Shown here in pieces: positions 44,764 through 52,204 of a stretch of 64,000 nucleotides of DNA (positions are counted from its first letter, which is position 1; the number at the start of each line of letters is the position of its first letter). Location: NCBI RefSeq assembly GCF_001698225.1, contig NZ_CP016594.1:5332001-5396000 (forward strand), written 5' to 3'. The stretch comes from Gordonia terrae. GTDB taxonomy: Bacteria > Actinomycetota > Actinomycetes > Mycobacteriales > Mycobacteriaceae. The position numbers and the translations under genes were made by a program. The notes under the pieces were generated by a model that did not search any database, was not told the DNA's origin, and saw only the letters and a list, made by a program, of their open reading frames with translations.

Positions 44764-46005
44764 ATGCCAGAGCTCACCACTCTCCTCGACCAGTTCATCG
44801 AGCTCACCCCGCCCTCCGATGACCCCACGGGCAGGGCGACGTTCGACGCACTCGACACCTTGCGCCTGATCCGCAACACTGTTGATCATCAGATCGTTAC
44901 GCACGCAACACAACTCGATGAACTGGGAGTCGCCGAGAAAGCCGGTGGCACCACTAAGACAATGCTGATCGAGATGGGTTACGCGCCCGCTGCAGCGCAG
45001 CGGACCACGCGAAGCGTCGACGCTCTCCCCACGTTGCCCGCCCTGGCCCGCCACGCAGCCGATGGACGCCTGTCGAGCGAGGTCGCCGACGCCATCATCC
45101 GCGGCATCGCATACATCGACAAACGTTCGCTGACTGTGCTTTCCGAAGACGATCGCATGCGGTACGAGCTCGACCTCCTCGCGCAAGCCATGTCGGGCGC
45201 GACACCAGCAGAAGTAGAAAAGTTCGCCCGCGCCATCGGCAACACCATTGCCGACGCCACCGAAGACGGTGTCCCGACCGCCGACGATTCATCGTTGAAC
45301 GCGGTCAACGCCCACACCACCGACGACGGCCGGGTCGACATCCGGGTCGACGTCACCCAGGTGGTCGGTGAGAAGTTCCTGTCCATGATCGACGAACGGT
45401 CCTGCCCACGACCCGAACCCGACGGCGCCGACGACCGACGCACTGCCGAGCAGCGCCGCGCCGATGCGTTCGAGTTGATCCTCGACCAAGCCACCCTCGG
45501 CGCCACCATCGACAGTGTCGGGTCTCCTCGTACCCAACTCCTGCTGACGATCCCCGCCACCGGCGCGGATCCCGCCACTCTGCCGTGGACAGGTTCCGTC
45601 AGCCAGGCCGTCGCCAAACAGGTGTCGTGCGACGGGTCGCTGACCGAGATCATCCTCGACGGTGAAGGCGTACCACTGCAGATGGGGCACACCCACCGAC
45701 TGTTCCCGGCACATCTACGCAAAGCCGTGATCGTCCGCGACCAATGCTGCGTCAAATGCGGTGCACCACCCTCACATACCCAGGTGCACCACATCGCGCA
45801 CTGGGCTGACGGCGGTCCCACCGACCTCGACAACGGTTGCCTCCTGTGCCAGCGCTGCCACACCCAGGTCCATCACCACGGGTGGGACGTCGTGATGGGT
45901 TTCGACCGACATCCCTGGCTGGTTCCACCAGCCGGCATCGACCCACACCGACGACCGCTACCCGCCTACAACCGACGCACCATGCGACTTGACAACGCAG
46001 CCTGA
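44764..46005 (+). CDS. DUF222 HNH endonuclease (13E12 repeat family)
   Basis: The 413-residue protein has an N-terminal DUF222 helical domain. A C-terminal HNH nuclease follows with zinc pairs C-V-K-C and C-Q-R-C and the catalytic HH-I-A-HWADGGPTD block. Members are multicopy in mycobacteria and Gordonia and behave like selfish or DNA-damage-induced elements. The ATG at 44764 is 6 bp after a -10 box that overlaps a LexA box, so it is likely leaderless and DNA-damage inducible. The upstream 100 bp is more AT-rich than the surroundings, a hint of acquisition. Confidence 0.93.
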   Translation: MPELTTLLDQFIELTPPSDDPTGRATFDALDTLRLIRNTVDHQIVTHATQLDELGVAEKAGGTTKTMLIEMGYAPAAAQRTTRSVDALPTLPALARHAADGRLSSEVADAIIRGIAYIDKRSLTVLSEDDRMRYELDLLAQAMSGATPAEVEKFARAIGNTIADATEDGVPTADDSSLNAVNAHTTDDGRVDIRVDVTQVVGEKFLSMIDERSCPRPEPDGADDRRTAEQRRADAFELILDQATLGATIDSVGSPRTQLLLTIPATGADPATLPWTGSVSQAVAKQVSCDGSLTEIILDGEGVPLQMGHTHRLFPAHLRKAVIVRDQCCVKCGAPPSHTQVHHIAHWADGGPTDLDNGCLLCQRCHTQVHHHGWDVVMGFDRHPWLVPPAGIDPHRRPLPAYNRRTMRLDNAA

Positions 46006-46120
46006 CCGACCGCCCGACAACAGCTTTCGCGTAGCACCTTCCACACCCGAGCCCAGCTCGGGACCGTGTTCGTCCCTTGACAACTCCACAGAGAAGGCCG
46101 ATTCTCAGGTCCGCTGCCCA

Positions 46121-46669
46121 CTACAACGGCTGAGCCCGACGGACCTGGTCGGCGGCGCGAGCGGCGTCGAGTTCGACATAGCTGACCAGCACCGCACGAC
46201 CGAGACTCAGGGTTCCCGACGTCAACGGTTGCGCTCGCAGGCCACCCCGCCCAATCAGCGCCTTGCGCACGCCGTCGCCGGCGACGGTGTCCATCCACGA
46301 ACACGGGTGGGCAGGGCGTCCGCCGCGAAACCGGATCGGCCCCGCCCCTGAGTCCAGCTCGAACTCCCGGCCCCGCAGGGGATCCAGTTCCACGCCGCGC
46401 ACCACGATGTTGCGTCGGGCGAGGACCGGATCGGCGTCACCGGCCGCGGCCGTCCACGCCTCGAGCGCGAGAAACGTCACCGCTGCCTCGGTGTGGGCGC
46501 GGACGCCGAAGAAGCGATCCCCGCGAATTCCCTTGTCGGCGACGATCTCCACCGACTCCGGTGTGCGGGTCTCCACCTCGTCGGCCGGGCCGTCTTTGGG
46601 CCTACCGAAGTAGGCGTGTTTCGGTGAGACGACGAACATCAGCAACTCGCACGAGTATTCGTAGGTCAT
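46121..46669 (-). CDS. MOSC-domain protein
   Basis: The 182-residue protein has MOSC-like features: GIRGDRFFG, the ARRNIVVRG block and HPCSWMDTVAG with a conserved Cys, then RGGLRAQPLTSG and LSLG. MOSC domains handle sulfur or molybdenum cofactor-bound groups. ATG 46669 is chosen over a TTG at 46672. It is 16 bp downstream of the membrane protein gene at 46686 on the same strand, so co-transcribed. Confidence 0.8.
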   Translation of the reverse strand: MTYEYSCELLMFVVSPKHAYFGRPKDGPADEVETRTPESVEIVADKGIRGDRFFGVRAHTEAAVTFLALEAWTAAAGDADPVLARRNIVVRGVELDPLRGREFELDSGAGPIRFRGGRPAHPCSWMDTVAGDGVRKALIGRGGLRAQPLTSGTLSLGRAVLVSYVELDAARAADQVRRAQPL

Positions 46670-46685
46670 CAACCGGGCACCCGGA

Positions 46686-47465
46686 TCAGGAAGCCGGGGG
46701 CGTCGGCCGCGCGTCGGCGGTCGTCGTGCCGTCCGCCGGCTTGGCCACCACGCTCACCGGATCGGTGGGCTTGCCCGCGATGAGGTCGCCGATGCTCAGA
46801 CCCCAACGCCCCCAGCGTTCGTCGAAACTCTTCGCCCGGGCCCGCGCCCTCTCGGTCTTGGCCGGGGTGTATCGACGGGCCCAGGCCGAGTGCGGTCGGG
46901 CCAGCCGGATCGCACCCGACCAGGCGAACACCGGGATGAAGACGCCGACGATGGCCGTCGAGAACTTGCCTTTGAGCACGCACAGGATCGCGCAGGCGAC
47001 GTTGATCGGAACAGTGGCCACCAGAGCGACGGGGCCGATCTCCACGTTCGCGTCGTCGAGCGGGTTGAAACCCAGCACCGCCATCCCCAGGGCGGCAACC
47101 GTCAGGGCGACCACCTGAACCGAGAGTTGGCCTTCCGGTGACCAATACACATCCTGCAGGCGGAGGATCAGCGCGAACTCGTCGAGCACCAGTGAGGCGC
47201 CGACGCCGATCAGCACCGCACTGATCTCCGCACCGGGCGACGCCCCGTTGACACCCACCGAGAGGAAGGCGCCGACGATCGTCAGGATCAGACCCGGCAC
47301 CATGTGGTGCACGTGCACGCCGTCCGACACGTTGTTACGGAAGGGGCCCTTACCGGCCCGGATGAGTCGGGTGATCACCCGGGTGACGATGAACGTGACG
47401 ACGAACGACGCGAACAGCAGGAACAGCGGAAGTCGTTGGTGCGTGAGCTCGTCCAGGAAGTTCAC
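46686..47465 (-). CDS. Integral membrane protein of unknown function
   Basis: The 259-residue protein has about five to six hydrophobic helices, beginning LPLFLLFASFVVTFIVTRVI and ending near residue 185 (AIVGVFIPVFAWSGAI). A basic and proline-rich cytoplasmic tail follows. The motif DGVHVHHMVPG near residue 50 and the acidic LVLDEFALILRLQDVYW segment are conserved-looking. I do not recognise a characterised family. It lies 16 bp downstream of the CoA-binding gene and 16 bp upstream of the MOSC gene. Confidence 0.75.
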   Translation of the reverse strand: MNFLDELTHQRLPLFLLFASFVVTFIVTRVITRLIRAGKGPFRNNVSDGVHVHHMVPGLILTIVGAFLSVGVNGASPGAEISAVLIGVGASLVLDEFALILRLQDVYWSPEGQLSVQVVALTVAALGMAVLGFNPLDDANVEIGPVALVATVPINVACAILCVLKGKFSTAIVGVFIPVFAWSGAIRLARPHSAWARRYTPAKTERARARAKSFDERWGRWGLSIGDLIAGKPTDPVSVVAKPADGTTTADARPTPPAS

Positions 47466-47481
47466 CGGGGCCGCCCTGCCG

Positions 47482-47907
47482 TCAGCCGGGAACGATGCCG
47501 GTGCGGCGCTGCTCGATGATCAGGCAGCGATCCTCGACATACAGCAGGCCGGCGTCCTCGGCGATCGCCCGCGCCTCCGCCGATCGGATTCCGAGCTGCA
47601 GCCACAGTGCGGTCGCACCGGCCGCGACGGCAGCCCGGGCGACGTCGGCACATTCGGGCCCGGGGCGGAAGACGTCGACGAGGCCGACCTGTTCGGGGAC
47701 ATCGGCGAGGGCCCGATACACCTTCTCGCCGACGATCTCGTCGGCGGTGGGGTTCACCGGGATGATCCGCCAACCGCGGTTCTTCATGTACGCCGGGACC
47801 TCGTTGGCGGCCTTCGACGGATTGGCGCTGGCACCGACCACGGTGATCGCGTCGTAGGTGGACAGGATCTGTTCGACGACGTCGTCGGTGTTGCTCGGTG
47901 CGGTCAT
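47482..47907 (-). CDS. CoA-binding domain protein (YccU type)
   Basis: The 141-residue Rossmann protein has the CoA_binding domain: ITVVGASANPSKAANEVPAY, IIPVNPTADEIVGEKVY and the C-terminal CLIIEQRR. Partners use it to bind CoA thioesters, but the single-domain family has no settled function. Minus-strand TACACT (47914-47919) is 6 bp before the ATG, a leaderless arrangement. It heads the three-gene run with the membrane and MOSC genes. Confidence 0.88.
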   Translation of the reverse strand: MTAPSNTDDVVEQILSTYDAITVVGASANPSKAANEVPAYMKNRGWRIIPVNPTADEIVGEKVYRALADVPEQVGLVDVFRPGPECADVARAAVAAGATALWLQLGIRSAEARAIAEDAGLLYVEDRCLIIEQRRTGIVPG

Positions 47908-47942
47908 CCCACGAGTGTAGGTGGGAGGCGAACCTCAAGTGT

Positions 47943-48008
47943 TTGGACCGGCCAGGTCCAAGAAGGCGGCTCTCTGGACTGCGATTACGGTGGTCCGCCT
48001 TCTTGGAC
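47943..48008. repeat. Two overlapping hairpins
   Basis: TTGGACC-GGCCA-GGTCCAA (47943-47961) has 7-bp arms. GTCCAAGAAGGCGG (47956-47969) and its perfect complement (47995-48008) have 14-bp arms around a 25-nt loop. The two share 47956-47961 and cannot form at once. They lie between the secreted-protein stop and the CoA-binding promoter. No T-tract follows the 14-bp stem. Confidence 0.8.
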
Positions 48009-48044
48009 GACGGTCATACAAAAACTACAGCTCCGTGGCGCCGC

Positions 48045-48389
48045 TCAACGGCCGAAGTCGGAGAACACTGTCATGTACCAGAATCCTGAACGTGCCTGCC
48101 CGCAACTGAACCCTCGGTAATACTTTCGGTATTGCGCAGCAACGCGGCCACTGTCGTCGTTGCAGAACTCCTCGGACGCGTATGGGCCGACTCGAGTGAG
48201 CGGCCGAAGTGCGTTACACCCCGGACCACCCAGATGCGAAGACCCGAAGTCCTGCGCAATAGAGCAATTCAGCGGCTTACGATGACCGGGCTCCCCGACC
48301 TTGGGGGCGGCGTCCGCGACACCAATACCTAACGTTGCGGATATCGCCAAGATCCCGAGCCCTGCACCGATTCGACTGATCACTTTCAT
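48045..48389 (-). CDS. Small secreted protein
   Basis: The 114-residue product has a signal peptide (cleavage about VADA | AP) and a mature domain of about 90 residues containing four Cys, which could form two disulfides. The ATG at 48389 follows AAAAGGAGACAC, a good site. Its GC content is lower than the surroundings. I recognise no family. It is followed by a strong inverted repeat at 47956-48008. Confidence 0.6.
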   Translation of the reverse strand: MKVISRIGAGLGILAISATLGIGVADAAPKVGEPGHRKPLNCSIAQDFGSSHLGGPGCNALRPLTRVGPYASEEFCNDDSGRVAAQYRKYYRGFSCGQARSGFWYMTVFSDFGR

Positions 48390-48522
48390 CGCTACAGTGT
48401 CTCCTTTTCGACTGTCGCGCAGTATCATCCGAACAGACGGATGACGGGGTCCGATCGAGACAGTTCAGCGGCCCTCATAGTTCGCGACTCGACACCCCGC
48501 CGGCTGTGCGCTCGCGACCGAG

Positions 48523-49110
48523 CTAGCGCAGAACTCCGTGCACGACCAGCGCGCTGAGTTGATCGGCCCACGCGGTGTCGAACTCACGGTCGTCGAGCAG
48601 CAGTGCGTGCAACATCGCGGCTCCACCGACGACCTCGATGAGCCGATCCGGATCCACATCGGGATGCACCTCGCCGCGGTCGACGGCGGTCACCAACCGG
48701 TCACGCAATGCGCCGAACACCTCTGCGAAGCCGGCGTGCACACGCGCCGACAGTTCGGGTTCGGCAGCCATGTCCGAGATCAGGCCGGGCAGTGCGGCAC
48801 GGGTCACCGGGCTGGCGAAGAGGTCGCGAGCCGCCGCGACCATGATGCGGAGGTCGGCCTCGACCTCACCGCTGGACGGAGGGAGCCGCGCCATCCGGGA
48901 GAACGCGAGATCGTGGATAAGCTCAGCTTTGCCCGACCAGCGGCGGTAGAGCGCGGTCTTCGTCGTCCCCGCGCGATCGGCGATCGCAGCCATCGTCAGT
49001 TTCCGATAGCCGACGTCGACGACCAGTTCCGCAGCGGCGTCGAGCACCGCCGAATCGATCCGGACGTCGCGGGGACGCCCCGGGACCGCTTCTCCCGTCC
49101 CGGTGCTCAT
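48523..49110 (-). CDS. TetR-family regulator
   Basis: The 195-residue protein has the TetR HTH (GYRKLTMAAIADRAGTTKTALYRRW). A C-terminal ligand-binding domain follows, with the TetR_C blocks AALPGLISDMA and FAEVFGALRDRL. It is divergent from the APH/AttH-like operon and a palindrome lies in the gap, so it probably represses both. The start ATG at 49110 is chosen because the N-terminus is short before the HTH. Confidence 0.9.
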   Translation of the reverse strand: MSTGTGEAVPGRPRDVRIDSAVLDAAAELVVDVGYRKLTMAAIADRAGTTKTALYRRWSGKAELIHDLAFSRMARLPPSSGEVEADLRIMVAAARDLFASPVTRAALPGLISDMAAEPELSARVHAGFAEVFGALRDRLVTAVDRGEVHPDVDPDRLIEVVGGAAMLHALLLDDREFDTAWADQLSALVVHGVLR

Positions 49111-49195
49111 CGGCCCACCCGCTCTCCGTCGGCCCCCTTGTAGTCGGGGATTTGCCGAAGTCGCTGCGAACCGCGCGACCGTTCTGCTGTCATAA

Positions 49196-49212
49196 CGCTA
49201 CTCACCGTAGCG
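49196..49212. promoter_or_regulatory. TetR operator candidate
   Basis: CGCTAC-TCACC-GTAGCG is a perfect 6-bp inverted repeat centred in the 133-bp divergent gap. Its arm length and 5-bp spacer fit a TetR-type site. Confidence 0.55.
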
Positions 49213-49243
49213 AATGTGCCGGTAACGATCACAGGGGGTGCCC

Positions 49244-50377
49244 ATGGCCACCGAACCCGCCGTCGAGCAGGTCGACCATCTGCAGCGTTCCAGCCGGGAC
49301 AACGCCTCGGTCCCGGACACACTCGCGCGCTGGCTGGCCGGGCAGAGCGACACCCCCGACGCCCTGCCCGAGGTCACGGTCACCGCGAGTGGGGACAGCA
49401 ACGGCATGTCGTCGGAGACGATCCCGGTGTCGGTGTCCTGGCCCGGCGAACCCACCCGGCACTGGGTGATGCGGATGGCGCCGTCGAGCGCCGACGTTCC
49501 CGTGTTCCGCTCCTACCGGATGGACCATCAGTACGCGACGATGCGGCTGATCGCCCGGCTCAGCGACGTCCCGGTCCCCGCGGTACACCACCTCGAACCG
49601 AGTGGCGCCCTCCTGGGTGCGCCGTTCTTCCTGATGGACCGGTGCGAGGGCGAGGTCCCGCCCGACGTGATGCCGTACACGTTCGGCGACAACTGGTTCG
49701 GGGACGCCTCCGAGGCCGATCGCCGTCGGGCCCAGGACTCTGCGGTCGGCGTGATCGCCGACCTCCACTCCATCCCCGACGCGGCGCAGCAGTTCGGCTT
49801 CCTCGCCGACGACCTCCCCGCGGGTGACACCCCCCTTGCTCGTCTGCTCGCCTGGCTGCAGGACTGGTACGACTTCTCGGTGGAGGGGATCGGCCGTTCG
49901 CCCCTGGTCGAACGCGCGCTCGCCTGGCTCGCCGACAACTTCCCCGACGACGTCGCGCACACCGAACCCGTCCTGTCCTGGGGTGATTCGCGCATCGGCA
50001 ACATGATGTTCGCCGACTTCACGGCCACGGCGGTCCTCGACTGGGAGATGGCACGTATCGGCCCGCGCGAACTCGACGTCGCATGGGTGGTGTTCGCACA
50101 CCGTGTCTTTCACGAGCTGGCGACGATGGCGGGCCTGCCGGGCCTGCCGGACCTACTGCGCGAGAGCGACGTCCGCGACACCTACCGGCAACGGACCGGT
50201 GTCGAACTCGGCGACCTGCGCTGGTTCTACGTCCACGCCGCCGTGCAGTGGTGTTGCGTCTTCATGCGCACCGGTGCGCGGCGCGTGCACTTCGGCGAAC
50301 TCGAACGCCCCGACGACGTCGACGGCACCCTGTTCTACCACCGACCACTGCTCGAACGACTTCTCGAGGAGAACTGA
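49244..50377 (+). CDS. APH-fold phosphotransferase
   Basis: The 377-residue kinase-like protein has the motif SWGDSRIGNMM, with Asp248 and Asn253. Asp266 in VLDWEMARIGPRELD is the metal-binding Asp. Trp replaces the His of the usual HGD, as in the phosphotransferase-family proteins of fatty-acid and steroid loci rather than drug kinases. The ATG follows GGGGGTGCCC. It is the first gene of an operon with the AttH-like protein, under a divergent TetR. The substrate is unknown. Confidence 0.85.
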   Translation: MATEPAVEQVDHLQRSSRDNASVPDTLARWLAGQSDTPDALPEVTVTASGDSNGMSSETIPVSVSWPGEPTRHWVMRMAPSSADVPVFRSYRMDHQYATMRLIARLSDVPVPAVHHLEPSGALLGAPFFLMDRCEGEVPPDVMPYTFGDNWFGDASEADRRRAQDSAVGVIADLHSIPDAAQQFGFLADDLPAGDTPLARLLAWLQDWYDFSVEGIGRSPLVERALAWLADNFPDDVAHTEPVLSWGDSRIGNMMFADFTATAVLDWEMARIGPRELDVAWVVFAHRVFHELATMAGLPGLPDLLRESDVRDTYRQRTGVELGDLRWFYVHAAVQWCCVFMRTGARRVHFGELERPDDVDGTLFYHRPLLERLLEEN

Positions 50378-50381
50378 CCAC

Positions 50382-51527
50382 ATGAGCCGAACCGGCCTGG
50401 GACCGATGGACGAGTATCCCATTCACCAACTGCCGCAACCGATCGCATGGCCGGGTAACAGCGACCGCAACTTCTACGATCGCGCCTACCTCAACGCCCA
50501 CGACCGCAGCGGCACCATCTTCCTCATCACCGGCATCGGGTACTACCCCAACCTCGGCGTGAAGGACGCGTTCGTCCTCATCCGACGACGCCGGGCCGAC
50601 GGAACCGACACCCAGACCGCGGTCCACCTCGGTGACGCGATCGACGACAACCGGCTCGAGCAGCGCGTCGGCGACTACCGATTGTCCGTCGACGATCCGC
50701 TGCGCACGCTGCACCTGACCCTCGCCGAGACCGAGGGCATCGCCCTGGACCTGCACTGGGAGGGCCTGTTCGACGCCCTTCTCGAGCAACCCCACGTGAT
50801 GCGACAGGGCGCGAAGGTCACCCTCGACGCGCAACGATTCGCACAGGTCGGTACCTGGCGCGGGTCGATCACCGTCGACGGCGAACAGATCGTCGTGGAC
50901 CCGGCGACCTGGGTCGGCACCCGCGACCGCTCGTGGGGAATCCGGCCGGTCGGCGAGCCCGAACCGGCCGGCCGGCCGTCGGACCCGCCGTTTGAGGGCA
51001 TGTGGTGGCTCTACATCCCGATGGCGTTCGACGACTTTCAGCTCGTCTTCATCATCCAGGAGGATCCCGACGGTTATCGAAGCCTCAACGACTGTTCGCG
51101 CGTCTGGAAGGACGGCCGCGTCGAGCAGCTGGGTTGGCCGAACGTCACCGTCCACTACGCGCCGGGCACCCGGATTCCGACCGGCGCAACCATCTCCACG
51201 ACCGGGTCAGGCGGCTCGCCCGTGACGCTGGAGGTGGAATCGCTGCTCCCCGTACCCATCCACGTGGGCGGAGGCTACGGCGGCGACCCCGACTGGACCC
51301 ACGGCGTCTGGCGCGGAGCGGACTTCACCGAACGTCTCACCTACGACATGACCAGCAGCGACATCATGGGACGCATGCCCTTCGGGGTCATCGATCACGT
51401 CGGACGCGCCGAATGCCGTGAGGCCGACGGCACCACCCGCACCGGCTGGGGACTCTTCGAGCACGGGGCCCTGGGCCGGCACGATCCGTCGGGATTCGCC
51501 GACTGGCTCAGCGTCGCACCGGGGTGA
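50382..51527 (+). CDS. AttH/CrtC-like (lipocalin-superfamily) protein
   Basis: The 381-residue protein is mostly beta strand with repeated aromatic blocks: NDRNFYDRAYLN-like start, SWGIRPVGEP, WWLYIPMAFDDFQLVF, DWTHGVWRGADF. The pattern resembles AttH/hydroxyneurosporene-synthase-like proteins of the calycin fold, which bind or hydrate lipids. This is a family-level guess. GAGGAGAACTGACC places the ribosome site across the upstream stop. It follows the APH gene by 4 bp. Confidence 0.65.
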   Translation: MSRTGLGPMDEYPIHQLPQPIAWPGNSDRNFYDRAYLNAHDRSGTIFLITGIGYYPNLGVKDAFVLIRRRRADGTDTQTAVHLGDAIDDNRLEQRVGDYRLSVDDPLRTLHLTLAETEGIALDLHWEGLFDALLEQPHVMRQGAKVTLDAQRFAQVGTWRGSITVDGEQIVVDPATWVGTRDRSWGIRPVGEPEPAGRPSDPPFEGMWWLYIPMAFDDFQLVFIIQEDPDGYRSLNDCSRVWKDGRVEQLGWPNVTVHYAPGTRIPTGATISTTGSGGSPVTLEVESLLPVPIHVGGGYGGDPDWTHGVWRGADFTERLTYDMTSSDIMGRMPFGVIDHVGRAECREADGTTRTGWGLFEHGALGRHDPSGFADWLSVAPG

Positions 51528-51535
51528 GTGCCGCG

Positions 51536-52204
51536 CTAGTCGACGACGCGAAGCCGATAACCCATGCCGCGCACGGTCTCGAGCCGATGCGAACCGATCT
51601 TGTTGCGGAGCGCCCGTACGTAGACGTCGACCACGTTCGACGCGGGATCGAAGTCGTAGCCCCACACGTGACCGAGGATCTGCTCGCGTGACAGCACCTG
51701 ATCCGGGTGCCGCAGAAACACTTCCAGCAGGGCGAACTCACGCGCGGTGAGGTCGAAGGTCTCGGTGCCCACGCGCGCTCGTCGCGACTTCAGGTCCAGA
51801 CGCAGGTCCCCGGCGGACAGCAGGTTCTCCGACGCGACCGCCGAATCGTCGACGAGCCGTAACCGGATGCGGGCGAGCAACTCGGCGAACTGAAAGGGTT
51901 TGGTCATGTAGTCGTTGGCCCCACCCTCGAGCCCGTTCACCGTGTCGCTCACGCTGTCCCTGGCCGTGAGGACGACGACCGGTGTCGAGATCCCCTCGCC
52001 GCGCATGGAATACAACACGTCGAAGCCGTCCATCGCCGGGAGTCCGATGTCGAGGACGACCATGTCGAAAGCGCCGCTGCGCACTGCCTCGAGCGCGGAC
52101 AGTCCGTCGGACACATGCTCGGTGCTGTAACCCGCCGCACGCAGGCCGTTGCCGATGAACGACGCGATCCGCGCGTCGTCCTCCGCGATCAAGACACGGC
52201 TCAT
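51536..52204 (-). CDS. OmpR-family response regulator
   Basis: The 222-residue protein has a receiver domain with Asp52 (VVLDIGLP) and a winged-helix DNA-binding domain ending DVYVRALRNKIGSHRLETVRG (split by position). Its start overlaps the sensor kinase stop by 4 bp (ATGA at 52201-52204). It is the last gene of the acidic protein-kinase-regulator operon. It resembles the MprA/TcrA branch. Confidence 0.93.
   Translation of the reverse strand: MSRVLIAEDDARIASFIGNGLRAAGYSTEHVSDGLSALEAVRSGAFDMVVLDIGLPAMDGFDVLYSMRGEGISTPVVVLTARDSVSDTVNGLEGGANDYMTKPFQFAELLARIRLRLVDDSAVASENLLSAGDLRLDLKSRRARVGTETFDLTAREFALLEVFLRHPDQVLSREQILGHVWGYDFDPASNVVDVYVRALRNKIGSHRLETVRGMGYRLRVVD

Noticed and set aside
46255..46613. 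Short ORFs opposite the MOSC gene
   Set aside because: Low-complexity shadows without start signals.
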